64,000 nucleotides of DNA. It comes from Strobilurus pachycystidiatus (Eukaryota > Basidiomycota > Agaricomycetes > Agaricales > Physalacriaceae). Both the position numbers and the translations under genes were made by a program. How positions within the stretch are numbered: position 1 is the stretch's first letter; every line of letters begins with the position of its first letter. Shown here piece by piece: positions 32,276 through 44,230 of the stretch. Where the stretch lies: contig JAHLMK010000007.1 in the NCBI GenBank assembly GCA_019915135.1, forward strand, positions 1,984,001-2,048,000, written 5' to 3'. The notes beneath the pieces are model-generated. The model searched no databases and was not told the origin of the DNA. It saw only the letters and a program-made list of their open reading frames with translations.

Positions 32276-34671
32276 ATGTCCCGCTCCTCCTCAAATCCAA
32301 CTCCTGCCGCCTCTTCATCCAATACCGCTGCTGTTGGCCCATCGCGCGTCAAGTACGCCCCACTCAAGTCTTACGAGGGCAAAGTTGGCTACTTTGATGA
32401 GGCAGAGCGCATGTTCGTAACCTCTCCCAATTGCGAGTACATCGAGCTGCCACCATATCCTCGCGAGAACCACGTCACGTCCATGCTTGCCGACAGACAC
32501 TTTGGCGCGGACGACCCTCTCTACCATCCGCAACCATTTGACTATTCCGTCGCTCATCTTGCCCTCATCCGCCACCCGTCCAAGCTTCAACACACTGAGC
32601 AACTTCTGTGGTTCCTCCCCACGGAGTCGCATTTCGACCGCGTCAAGCTGGGAGATGCATCTTCCGGTCTTGGTTCCATAAACCGCCCGTTCTGCGACAT
32701 CTTGAAGGATCATTGGAGGCGAGTGAAGAAGCGACTTGCCGACGAGAATTTGAAGCTGGCGGGCACGGAGGACAAGGACAGGCTAAAGAGTGATCCCTTC
32801 CTCCACGACGTTTTCCCTCGCATGAAGTATCTTGCTGGGCGCCTCGACATCCCCTCCAGCTACGACGAGGCGGTCATGGTGTGGTGCATGCTGCAGCGTC
32901 TCATTCTTGAGGTCGAGGCGCGCATGACTTGGCTGCTCGAAGTGCGAGCTATCTTTCGCGATGTCACTGCCAAACGGGTTGGTGTCCGGAACGTTGTCGG
33001 TGCAGTGACCGACCAGAAAGATATTGCCGAAAGCCTGTATCGAGTATGTGTTTTGTTGTCAATAGATGATGATACACTGACAGCATTGTTAGGGAGGTGT
33101 TCCTGTCTGGCTCTGCCGCCCCATTGGTGCTGAAGAGGGTCTCAGAGTCGACACCTGGGTCACATACCCGCCGGACATGCGCCCCAAAGACTTCGTCGTC
33201 TCTTACAACCACGCCACTCCTCCGCATCCTGTCGTCTTCGAGGGGAGCATCGCCTCTTTGGAGCGCTATCGGGGAATGGCGCACTACATCAAAAAACTCG
33301 CCTCCCCACCAGATTTCTTTTCGGATAAATCAGGCACTGCCATTGCTCCAGCGTCAACCTCTTCGGGTGCTGCCTCTCATAATTCGTCGTCGTCTTCCAA
33401 TCCTTCCATCTCATCTGCATCTATCCCTTCCGCCGCCGGACCATTGCGTCGCAGTGGCACATCAACCACGGCACAGAGCCAAAGACCTTGTAAGTTTCCT
33501 TCAACCTCAATTCCACTCAATTCATCTGACCTAAGCACTACAGATCCACTACCCTCGCGCCCAACCGCCTCCAAGCCCAAGCCCAAGCCCAAAGGTCCGC
33601 CTCGCGTTGATCGTGATAAATTTGTGGATGTGGATTCTCCTCTCATGCCTCGGTCCCTTGGGAGTTGGACAAAAGCGCTTGCCAGCGTAAAGGCGGACAC
33701 CACGACATTGCCGCGAATGGTTCCTGCGGCAGGTATCAATGCTGGCTACGCCCTGCCCGACCCCAATGTCATTGCCGGCGTCGATACGGACCATACCCGC
33801 GGGTACATGTTCACAGCCTATGTCCGCCTTCGGCATGTCCTCCACTATCGCCTACAGTCATCCGCTTTCGAGCCTTTGAAGGCCAACGCTTGGAGGCGAA
33901 TCTTGGGCATCGAGCTCCATCCGAGCGAGGGAGATGGGCATTCGAAAGCGCTGCACCAAGAGACCAAGAAGGACTTGTCTGAATGCATTGAGAAGGGTGG
34001 CCTTCAGGTGAGTAGCATGCCAACACACATATTCATGACTTATCTTCTATCAGGGTACGGTCGACATCTCCCATCTCAAGCACTCCATCGTGGACTGGCG
34101 CGGCACGGAATTGGAGACGTATCGGGTTCCACCTCCTCGAATCTCCAAAGAGATCCTATGGGAACTCTTTGAAATCAACTTCCGTTTCGAACTTCTCGCC
34201 CTCGACCGCCGCTGCTATCAAACCAAGCCGGAAGGATTTGCAGAGGCCATCATGGACGTTGACGGGGAGCGGGAGGAGGGAGAGGAGAGGGAGAGCGTCG
34301 AGACCTTCAACGAGCTGGATACTTCATCGTATGCGGATCGTCAGCTACGGATCCTGAGTGTCATGAGCTACTGGGAGAGCAGTCTCATTCCCGGAACATT
34401 CGACAAGATGGACGATGAAGGATTTGGCTCCCAGTTCCACCCCGAGCGGCGCAAGGCTTTTGGGGAGTTGTATCTGGTGATGCGAGGGTGGCGTGGTGTG
34501 CCGGAGATGGACAGAGCTACGGTCAGGGCAGGGACTCGGTGTCTTGCCGAGGGGACGCTGGAGCTGGGGGAGCAACTCGTCGCCGAAGACCGCCTCGCAT
34601 ATCATTATGTGAGATGTTTTTATCAGGTTTTTGGACGTCCTCCCCTTGTACCTCACGGACTTCGTACTTGA
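32276..34671 (+). CDS. hAT-B accessory protein, unknown function
   Basis: Four exons, 32276-33043, 33093-33489, 33544-34007 and 34054-34671, join in frame to 748 residues. It aligns along its full length with the hAT-A accessory protein: VKYAPLKSYEGKVGYFDEA, ELPPYPRENHVTSMLADRHF, HPQPFDYSVAHLALIRHPSK, GVPVWLCRPIGAEEGLRVDT and YMFTAYVRLRHVLHYRLQS, with the Ser-rich spacer in exon 2 the least conserved part. Intron positions are the same in both copies. It is transcribed away from the transposase gene. No known domain recognised; intactness in two diverged hAT elements points to selection. Confidence 0.78.
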
Positions 34672-34821
34672 GTAGTGTAACACCACGGACATTCTATTTT
34701 GATTTTTGAACTTTACCCTCTACGCCGCCGACCTTTATCTTGGACGTCAATTATATCATCTTTTTCGTGTATCTTTTGGATTACAATACATCTGACGGCA
34801 CATCATGTTGTCAGAACATTT

Positions 34822-34930
34822 AAGGCATTCACTGCCATTTGGCCCAACGGTTAGTGCCCTTGGTGCGTCACACACCAAAAAATGGTCTAGAGCTCCGCGG
34901 GTTCAACGCTCGCGGGGGTCATTTTGTTCA
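34822..34930 (+). ncRNA. tRNA-like sequence in hAT-B
   Basis: It has an A-box-like TTTGGCCCAACGGTTAG, a possible anticodon arm TTGGTG-CGTCACA-CACCAA, and a T-arm GCGGG-TTCAACG-CTCGC followed by GGGGGTCATTTTG. Relative to the hAT-A copy the T-arm stem has a paired T-A to C-G change. The anticodon loop lacks U33 and no acceptor stem forms, so a working tRNA is unlikely. Confidence 0.5.
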
Positions 34931-35178
34931 CGGATAGGTATTATTGGCCGAATAATTATTTAGATTTAACGGATCACCTACGGATACTTGGACATTAGAT
35001 CCGCGTCAGGATTGAATAAACCTTAACTCTACTAAAGATCCGCACGGTTCAGATGATCCGCACTTTTGACAATGATCCCCGGTTCAGAAGACCGGTTCGA
35101 ACCGCGGATGATCCGCAAACACAATAACTCGTGAAGATCTCTAGATCCTGACTTCATCCTGTCCTTGTTTTCTTTTAG

Positions 35179-36361
35179 GCCGTCGCCCATGACCTTCGCA
35201 CCTTTCCGAATGGTTCCAAGGTGTCGACGGACATGGCGGTGTTCTTTTTCAACCTCCGCCTCTATGTAGGGATGCTGGTACACCTGCTGGGGATTCACCC
35301 TCAGACGCCGACGCACCACATCGCTCATATCCTCCAACCTTTGGTGAGCAGCTGCAAGAAGGCGTCTAACGCCCACTTCCCTGGCCTGTCCCCGGGTCAC
35401 CCTATGCATCCGGATAACGCTTATTTCAAGCCGGACAAGCTTGAGAAAGGCAAGGTATGTCCGTTCGTTACTCGTCGGTTTCCTACTGTAACCTCTGGAT
35501 GTCTTCGCTTAGAAGACGAAGAAATCGCCCGAGGTCGTTACCGAGGCCATGGAGAAACGAGCCGAGACGGGAGACGGCGACGTCGCGATGGATCCCGACT
35601 CTTGTGCGCGCTTCTTTCGTCCGGAGTACTTTAATTGGGCTGACGATGTGGCAGCTGGCGAGAGCGACGGTGAGGACTCCGTTGTCGTCGTTGGTGATAC
35701 TGTGCGCTCAATTTCTTTGCCAGTCTCATCTTCCTTTATTGAAGCCTTTCGCCAGCTCCAACTCGCCAATTCCTTGTCAAAGGAAGCCGAAGCGGTACGT
35801 TCCTTTGAATCCTATGTTTGTCCCGGACGTCCTTATGACTTCTTTAATAGTCATCTTCCGTCCGTTACCTTCCTTTCGCAGCTCTTCCCGGTATGGACAT
35901 TAACGCCCGTGTTTACCAGAAAGCCCTTCAAACCTTGGGCGCGATCAATGGTCAAGAAGCTCCTCCTAAGCGTAAGCTTAACGATGAGAACGCTCGCCGT
36001 GTTGTAAAGGCGGCCCGGCCTTCGACCTTTGGAGTCGAACCCGTCGTTCTTAAACAACTTGAAGGCGGTAAGGTGCTTCTTCCTCGCTTCTTAGTTTGCC
36101 TTGTTGATTCCTGGTTACTTCCCCTTAGCGAACCAGTACATCAATGGTCTGTCTGCTGCCTTGGCCCAAGTCCACAAGCGTATGTCAAGGTTGTCTGGTC
36201 TTGACGATCCCAACATCTCGCCCAACTTGGTCATTTTGGAACGCCAGTACCGGCACGACATTATCTCGACCTTCAACGAGATTCGGGGTCGTATCCAAGT
36301 CTTGCAGTCGACTCGCGACCTTTATATCTCGGCCTTAGACGCGATTGACCAGGCTCAGTAG
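35179..36361 (+). pseudogene. Gypsy cargo gene C, 5'-truncated, unknown function
   Basis: Exons 35179-35454, 35513-35794, 35851-36067 and 36129-36361 join in frame (335 codons plus stop). The first begins at an acceptor (TTTTCTTTTAG) only 35 bp from the right end of hAT-B, so the earlier exons are missing. Segments: MAVFFFNLRLYVGMLVHLLG, RPEYFNWADDVAAGESDGED, PPKRKLNDENARRVVKAARP and a helical C-terminus ILERQYRHDIISTFNEIRGR. It lies antisense to pol inside the Gypsy element. No family recognised. Confidence 0.6.
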
Positions 36362-36736
36362 ACTACAAGGTCCTTCTTTAGCTTAGCTTTCGCCAAGTCT
36401 TAACCAGTACTACTCATAGTTTTTCTCTACTTCGTCTTTATACTGGTTTTGGATTTCTTCTCTACTTGTAGGAGCGGTAGTCACTTTGTTTCCGTAGACT
36501 ACTCTAGGCCCAGTTGGTGCATAATCCAACTCCTTTCGATTTGAACCCTCAAAGTTTCCTGACCGCCTCCTGGTAGGCCTAAGATCGAACTTAGTTCGAT
36601 CGGCTATCGCCGATCGTACCTACCTTTAGATTGGTGGCGCCTAAACTTTGTCCTTTTATCGGCGTGTTCGGACCTTCTTGACTGGCGGAGGTTTTCTTTT
36701 AAGTCGGTCGTGGCGACAGGAATCTCATCTTTGATC

Positions 36737-37874
36737 ATGCCCGCGCCCGTCCTGCCTTCCTTTGCAGATACCCGCATTCAAGGTGTTCGACTTCGCTCGC
36801 CTTTGACCTCCTTTCAACATGACTTAGTCACAGCGGACCTCGCGCTGAGCTGCGCCATGGAGATGTACAACTATACACGCTACTTCGTTGCGGTAGTCCG
36901 TCATCCGGATGGGACCTTAGCTACGGAGGACGACACTCGCCTCCTTCCCCAGCTCAAGCCTCCGGTTCATGCCTTTGGGCGCGACGAACCTCTAGACGTC
37001 CCAACCTTGCGCTATCTTTTGCACGTTCTGGTCAGTCTAGTTGCTTTTGTCTCGACACCTTTTCTCGTTTAACGGATGGTACTTAGGTCCGCTTTCGTTA
37101 TATCTGGGAACCCGCTTTTCACTTCCAGAACGGGGCCATTCCTCACGGTTTCAAGGCGCACTTCTTTCCTTTGTACTACACCGCCGTCGAACTTTGCAAG
37201 GCTTGGTTCGCCGAAGGCAATACCTTTGACGGTGAAGGCGCCCGCTTCCACCTGGGGGACCTTAACATGGACATCCTTGCGAGTCACCCTTGGTTTACCC
37301 AAGAGTTCATTGGACCTTTCATGGTGAGTTAAACCTGGTCTTTTCCTTTCATGTCTTGTGGTCGGCGCTGACCTTAGACGTAGGTCGAGGCCCACTTTGG
37401 TGGTTACTCCGGCTTTTCCACACTCCTTCGCTTGCTTTACATCGGGCCTGACGACCTGAAGGTCCTTCCTGTTCAGTATGGGGACCTTCCTGCCGACCTT
37501 GTCACGGTTATGAAGTGGTGGCCAGGGTTCCAACGTCAGAACTCTGCTCTTTACGGCTGGGACGACGCCTACGCGTTGGATAGACCTCCCAATATGCGTC
37601 GGTTGATCCCCGAGATTGACCTTCCCGCCAATCGGGTCCGTGAACAACTTCGTAGTTTGAGGTCCGTTTGTAACTTCTGTGTTTCCAGCGCCCCAACCAG
37701 TCGCTGCCTATCATCGATCCATTACTCTGGCTCATCGACTGGTCGGAGGCCACCGAAGTAGACTACGAACTCCTTGCTGCTAGTATGTTAGCAATCGACC
37801 TTAGCCACGCAGGACCTCTCTATGCGCGCCTTGCGAACCTTGCGGTCCCTCCTGATTGGAGTCGTTTTACTTAG
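36737..37874 (+). CDS. Gypsy cargo gene D, unknown function
   Basis: Four exons, 36737-37030, 37087-37323, 37384-37635 and 37689-37874, join in frame to 322 residues. The protein is globular and Trp/Tyr-rich (AMEMYNYTRYFVAVVRHPDG, RFRYIWEPAFHFQNGAIPHG, HFGGYSGFSTLLRLLYIGPD, WWPGFQRQNSALYGW). It is antisense to pol and follows gene C by 375 bp. There is no signal peptide, membrane segment or known catalytic motif. The clean exon structure argues against chance; the donor of the last intron (GTCCGT) is less typical. Confidence 0.65.
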
Positions 37875-38260
37875 TCCTTAGATGACTTCTTTTGACCTAA
37901 AGGTCGCCTCTCTTTTTATTCCTTACAACTTGTCCTTAGTCACATTGCTTTTGCCTGTATTACTTTACTTGCAACGCAGTTCCTTGTGGGCCCTTTCGAC
38001 TTCCAAGGTCCTTAGCCTCCGACCTTTGCGACCTTTGGTATATCAAGGAGAGTCCTGGACTCTCCCCTTGACTTAAGGTTTCAACTAAGGTCCTTATTCT
38101 TGTTTCCTTAGTGTTTTCACACGGTTCTTTGAGTACAAGAAGTTGTAAATTTTTATATAAAATACAACGGGGGCGGGCGATGCGTATATGAGTGTCCATT
38201 TTGGCACTGTGACTAGATTGCATGTACATATATAAAGAACAACATAGCGGCGGGACGCTA

Positions 38261-40370
38261 CTAACGTCCCACCGCTATCTCGGCGATCTTCCTGAATTTC
38301 CTTCGGCTCTTCTCACTCAGGGAGAAGTACAACGCCAGGACCTTGTCCACGTCCTCGGCGGGGTCGACGCGGCTGGTGGAGGCGGAGGACGTCGCACCTT
38401 GACGGCTGGCTCCTTCGCCCTTGTCCTGTCGTTGGACCGCGCTGATCGAAGTGGTGGCCCCCTTCGAGGACTTGGTCGAGGCGGGAGGCGGGGCGGCGCT
38501 AACCTTTCCCTTTTGGAGGCGGGTGCGGGGCGCGTGGACCTCCTCGATGTCGGAGTCGCCGGTTCCCTCTTTGTCCGACGTCTCTTCCTTCTTGGCCTTG
38601 CCCTTCTTCCCGGCGGCGCTCTCGACGCGACGACGTTTCGCCGCGGGCTCGTCCTTCTTCCGCTGCTTCTCCTCCTTCCACCGCTGGTCCGCTTCCTTGG
38701 CGATAGCTTGCGCGGCGTCGGAGTAGTCCTGGTGGCGCCGGGCCCGGATCTGAGAGTCGGGCTTGTTCCTCGCCACAGCCTGCAACTGGGCGCGTACCTT
38801 CAACGCGACCTCCTTCCACGGCTCGGGGACCTGACCTCGCCTCCACGCGACCCAGCACGGACCGTGCTGCCCGTCCTTCTCCTTGCACTGGTCGCAGGTG
38901 AAGCTGTTATTCTTCTCGGCGGGCGTGGCGTGAATCCGGAAGTAGGTGCACGTCAACCTCTGCTTGATGCAGGGGACGCAGACACCGTCGTCGCGGTGGA
39001 GGGGGATGCGCGGGTTGGTTTTGTCGCGGACGTCGAGGACAAAGTCGTCCTCCTCCTCGTCGCTGGCTTTGGCGTCTTCGTCCAACTCGTCCTCCTCCTC
39101 CGGTTCCTCCTCGACAAACTTGCGCTTTTGGCTTCCACCGGTGGTGGCGCGCGCGACCGAGGTCTTCCGGGTGGGGGCGACGTCCTTGTCCTTGTCCTTT
39201 GGCTCCACCTTCACGACGACGGCCTTTGGCCTGGTCGAGGCATCAGCAAGGATTAGCGGCGCGATGGTTCGGCTAACGTACTTGGTAACCGATTTGGGGC
39301 CACCTTTACCTGCTGCGACAACTGGTCGTCGCTGGGGAGGTTCCATCTCGGGCGTGGGTTCGTGGTGTGACGAGAATGCTGGAGACGGGGCTCGCGAGTC
39401 GTGGGGACTGGGCGACGCCTCCTGCGCGAGCTGTTGCATCGTGGGGCGCGGAGTTCCCTCGTCGTCGACCTTGCTGTCGAGACTCGGCGTCCCTTCGCGC
39501 TGGTAGTCCGTGATACCCAGCTCGGCAATCGCGCTCTCGATGAGTTTGTCCATTGTTTTGAGGAACGACCTGTGGATGGGGAGGTTGTCGCGCTGCTTGC
39601 GCATCTCCACTATCAAGGCGCCCCAGAACAGGTTGGCGCGGTCCTGATCATGCACGAACATCCAGAGATGGTCCAACTCCAGAAAACAACGCTGAGCGTC
39701 GTCTTTGGAGAGCCGGATCGCGAGCTCTGGGGCTACGCGGTCGTTGTTCAGGAACGTGGTTGCTCGGGTGGGACGGACCTGCTTTTTGTAGGCGGAGGTG
39801 GCGTGCCACGCGGTGCTGAGCGCGGTCTCCACTCGTTCGAGCGGAGTGGCTCTGCTGGCTGGTTTCGCCGCCAGCGCGTCCTGGAACGTCAGCCAGAAGA
39901 CCCCATTATGCAGGTAGTCGTAGTACCCGGCCTTCTGCAAGATCTCCCGTGTCGTCGTTGGGTTGGCGCACAGCAACTCGGCCAGGTGCAGGCTGATACC
40001 TGCGTCTAGTTCCGGCGGCGCGGTCCTGTTCGTCAAGAAACCGCTGTAGTCAAACAGGGGACGCGTCATTTTGACATGGTCCGGCCTGGCTTCGCAGGGA
40101 ATGGACGGGAGCTAGCAGAGGGGGTGGCAGTGGTGAGTTTCGCCGTTTCTCAACGCGTTATTCGTCACTACTCACCTGCTCCTGCCCTTGCACTTCCATT
40201 TCCTTCTCCTCCTGGACTGCGGGAGGCTCCTGGTCGCCTTTTGTCGGCGGCTGCGATGGCGGCGGTGACTGCTCCTTTTGGTAAGTAAGTTCACCGCCTC
40301 GTTCTACACTGTGATCGCGCCAGGTACTTACCTTCGCGTCCACAGTGGGGTCGTTCTCTTGAGGGGGCAT
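38261..40370 (-). CDS. Gypsy cargo gene E, cysteine-cluster protein
   Basis: Three exons, 40370-40332, 40274-40176 and 40111-38261, join in frame to about 662 residues. The N-terminal 200 residues are globular (FDYSGFLTNRTAPPELDAG, DDAQRCFLELDHLWMFVHDQ). A disordered Ser/Pro region and an acidic EEE/DDD stretch follow. Then comes a cysteine cluster: CVPCIKQRLTC and, about 20 residues later, CDQCKEKDGQHGPC, a likely zinc site. The tail is highly basic and ends with a helix of Leu/Phe. Gene E has the same strand as pol and starts about 340 bp past its end. The basic, cysteine-rich make-up suggests a nuclear DNA- or chromatin-binding protein (inference). Its two introns are still present in the element DNA. 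Confidence 0.68.
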
Positions 40371-40709
40371 GGTCGTGGTGGTTGTTCGGTGAGTGGTGCT
40401 TCCTTTTCCTGCGCTTACCACATCGCCTACGGGCTTTATCATTTTTAAGCTTTTCTTTATTCGCATCCCGCCACTTCCCTGATGCCTCGTGCCTTGTCTT
40501 GCTTCCTTATTCTGTCCTTAGTTCAATGCTACCTTAGCTACCTTTGTAGCCAGCTGGGCACCGAATAAGTTAACTAAAATTTTTATAGTCTTTGAATAAA
40601 TGGACCGATGTCCCTCTATTCTCTCTTTACTTTTCTGATGACGTCCCCGTCATCTGGTGTGGTACCTTGGCTTTCTTAGAACCTTTGGTTCATTCCTTGG
40701 GACTCAAGG

Positions 40710-43700
40710 TCACGTAGTTTTCGCAAGGACATCTAAGGTCTTTGTGATCGGCTTACTTATGAAGTGTAGTCGATCAAAGAACTGTTTTCCAAGGTCTATA
40801 GGATCTCGTCGCGATACAAAAGGTATTACACGGAACTGAGCTATCTTGTCTTTGTAGATCGTCCCGTCCAACTCGCAGACCACATAGTTTCCTGCCGAGG
40901 TCCTTGTTACTACCGCGTACGGTCCCATAAACCTTTCCTTGAACTTCGCATTCATTTCTGATTCGATCCTAGTGTTCCTTACTAGCACTAGTTCACCAGT
41001 TTTGAATTTGTAGCGAGGGATACTGTTCTGGAAGTCCTCTAGGAACTTCGCCGCGGCCTTCTGTTTATTTAGAAGGACCTTCGACCTTAACTTGGCAGTA
41101 TCTTCCTTGTGCTTGATGAGCTGCCTAGCTCGGAAGGCAATAAGGTCCGAATGGGAGACCAGTCGACCTGGTGCTTCGACCAGCCAAGTCAATTCCTCCA
41201 GGTCCATTGGCATGATTGGTTCACAACCGGTTACTGCCTGGAACGCTGAAGTACCTAGACTTCTCTTTATGGTAATGCGCTCTGCCCAAAGGACCTCATG
41301 TAGGAACTCTGGCCATTTCTCGGGTTTACCCCTGCATACCTTGAAGAGAGATTGACGGATATCCCAGTGTCCTCGTTCAACCTTTCCGTTGGCTTGCTTA
41401 TTGTACGCCGTGATCAAGATACCTGTAATACCATATTTCTGTTCAATATGTACTAAAGCCTTCTTGATTGCTGGCCCATTGTCGGTTACAATTTCCTTGA
41501 TACAACCCCACCTGCACAGAATGTCCTCGAAGATCCATTCTCCCAGTGACTCGGCGGTCTCTTCCTTGAGAGCCCTTGCCTCTGGCCAACTTGTTAATCC
41601 ACACCTTGCTACGGTCACAGCGTTGAAGCCGGCCCATTTTGAAGGCCGTTTCTTTCGGGTGGATTCCTCTCCTGCCTTAGGCATCCGGAAGGTGTCTATA
41701 TAAGCCCTTTCGTAGATACCTGGAGTTGAAGTAATCGTTGGTGCAACCTTTATGTTACGTTTCTGGCGTTTCTGACATAGTACACAGGTCCTTACATACC
41801 ATCGTATGTCGACCTCCATACCTGGCCACCAGAATCGCTTCATTATGAGTTGTAACACGGAATATTGTCCTTTATGGCCTGCCCGGTCGTGTAGAGCTTT
41901 ACAAACCGGGATTTGTTCATTTGGAAGTAGCACTCGACGGGGGTGGGCGTCCGAATGTGTTCGGTATAACCTTTCATGCTGGACAAAGAAGTCCTTGCTC
42001 CATTTCTCCAAGTCTTCGTCCTCAAGTACATCTTCCGATTGTAAGTAAGGTTGAAGTTTGGGCAAATAGGTCTCCCACAACCGTTCTCGTTTGCTCTTAT
42101 TGAGCTCCGGGAACTCCGTGATATGCATCCATCCTTCGATATCTTTAACGTTGACTAGTCCCGCAGTCCTTACCGCTTTAGAAACCTTTATATGGTCTGG
42201 TAAAGGACTCCGTACTATTTCCTGGAAATAGCCTCCCCTACTGTCGATGTCATTCCTGAAAGTGTCAAAGTCTAACGGCTGCTCCTCTATAGGCAGACCT
42301 TTAGGCTCCTGGTACTCAAAGGTATTGACCTCGTCATCCTCTATGTTTATGTGAGGTCTGGGTACTACTACATCATGCTCTGAAGCTGGACGGCGACTTA
42401 AACCATCCGGGCCATGAACCTTTCCTGGTACGTGTACAAGCGTGAAGTGATACATCAAGATCTCCTCAGCCCACCTTTGCAGGTTTGCGTTCGCTAAGGA
42501 GTCCACGTTGGATAACATGCCCTTGATGTACTTTGCATCCACTTCAATTTCTAGTTTTCTACACCCTAGAAGGTAGTACTTGCACGCGGACAGAGCTCTG
42601 AAGAGCCCGAATAGTTCTCGCTTGGCTTGCGAGTACCTTGCCTCTCTTTCGTTCAATGTCAGAGACATAAACTTGGCAAAGTATCGTTTCTTAGGGTCCT
42701 TGGGATCTACCTGGGACAGATAGAAACCTACTGCCTGGTAAGAGGTGTCTACCGACAGCGTGATTGGCGTGGACCATTCATAATTCAGTGGTTTCAGCAT
42801 CGGACAAGTTCGTATGGCTTCCTTTAAGGTATCCATACTTTCCTGCTCCTCGTCTGTCCATCTGAACTTGGTAATGTCTTTGGTTAGCCTGGTCAAAGGT
42901 AACGCCTTCTTAGAGTAGTCTTTTACAAATGCTCTGAAGATTCCAGCTGTTCCTAAGAACGAACGGACTTCCGTGAGCGCTTTACAAGGGGGCCAATCCG
43001 AGATCACCTTAACACGATCTTCGGCTGGCTTTCTACCTTCGTAGGTACAGACATGTCCCACTACCACAATTTCTTCTGCACAAATGATAGCCTTGTGGCC
43101 AGAAAAGGTCCCTCCGGCATGTTTCATTCGTTGTATGATCCTGTTCATGTTCACAAGGTGTTCCCAAACAAAACGCCTTACTTCAGGATGACCTGGAAGC
43201 GTTTCGTAGGTGCCATCAGCTTGTTCATATCGCGTGGCGGGCCCGCGGACGGGCACATCGTCGATATAAGGTCTGGTGAAGGCTGGTATTTCATCCTTGA
43301 GAATCGTTGTAACATCGTCATGAAAGATAGGTACTGAATTAGTCCAGCCCATTGGTAAGGTTTTTAACCTTAACGCTCCGTAAGGTGTCGAGAAGGTGGT
43401 CATATCGCGAGACGCGGTGGCAAGGAGCCGTTCGTCATATCCAACGAACAGGTCCAAGGTCCCTCCACAACTTCGTCCTGCAAAGGACTCCGCTAGTTCC
43501 TCCGTGGCTGGAGGTAACCCTGAGTGCGCAATGGTCACCGCATTGAGTGGTTCCAGACTGTGCACTAGGCGAAGTTTCTTTCCGTCCTTCTTCACAACAC
43601 AGAACCACCTGGAGCGGTATGAGGAGTTCGAAGGCTCATACACGCCCGAGTCTAGTTTGTGTTTGATAATCTTACAGACTTCGTCATAGATTCCTGGTGG

Positions 43701-44230
43701 AATTGGTATGTTCCTCAACACCCAAGGTGTGTGCGGTATTACCGGGATATCCACTGGTGGAAAGAACTCTGGTTTGAAGTGTCCTTTCTCAGACTCTTCC
43801 CAGGCAAAGCCTTCGTTCTGGTTACAGAAGATGGAGTCTATAATCCGTCTTTCTGCATCCGTCAGGAAGTCCCCGACGTGGTCGGATTGTATCTGTTCCC
43901 TCCTTTCGGCAGTATACCTACCTGTGGGTACGAAGGGTGGTGGATCAGGTACTAATTCCGGCATCCCAGCTAGTGGGTCTCCATGAATGTGGCGCTTGAT
44001 CCTGAATTCTTCAGGTAAGGTTCCAAGGTGAGCTTTGGTTTTCAAGGCTACTGGTTTGTACTTCTTTCCTACGAATACACCCCTCTTAGGGATCTGACTT
44101 TCCAACCTTAGGAACTCCTGTTGTGCCTCCGCCATGTAATCCTTTGGTAAGGTTACCGACAAGCCCGTAAAGACTTGTTCTAACTCCTTTGGTACCCGTA
44201 AAAGAGATTCAAAGTCGCCGTGGCGTAGGA
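40710..44230 (-). CDS. pol: Gypsy RT-RNase H-integrase
   Basis: The open frame extends from a TAA near 44230 to the stop at 40710 (ATG codons from 44135 on). Reverse transcriptase motifs include WFCVVKKDGKKLRLVHSLEP, TLDLFVGYDE and the catalytic YIDD. RNase H shows LSVDTSYQAVGFYLSQ (Asp), KRELFGLFRAL (Glu) and EIEVDAKYIKGML (Asp). Integrase shows the zinc site HDRAGH with CVLC, then the triad Asp in AYIDTF, Asp in IVTDNGPA and Glu in GKVERGH. The C-terminal part has YKFKTGELVLVRN and MGPYAVVTR (GPY/F-like). All catalytic residues are present. It is probably made as part of a Gag-Pol precursor by frame change or reinitiation, since it lies in a different frame from the linker. Confidence 0.92.

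Larger units (their letters stand above)
27368..35143. mobile_element. hAT-B: complete two-gene hAT transposon
   Basis: The ends are inverted copies: TAGAGATCCTCACGAGTTAT at 27368 and TAGAGATCTTCACGAGTTAT on the minus strand from 35143 (1 mismatch in 22 bases). Both are followed by GATCCG-rich subterminal words and an AATAAACCTTAACTCTA block. Size is 7776 bp, close to hAT-A. It carries an intact transposase gene (minus) and an intact accessory gene (plus). The 8-bp flanks differ (AGGGATTC and GATCCTGA), which fits a deletion next to its right end. Confidence 0.8.

Noticed and set aside
38222..39256. A 344-codon open frame on the plus strand
   Set aside because: It is antisense to gene E. Its composition (Leu/Gly/Arg/Val-rich) is the shadow of the Lys/Glu/Asp-rich coding strand, and gene E has splice-consistent exons.
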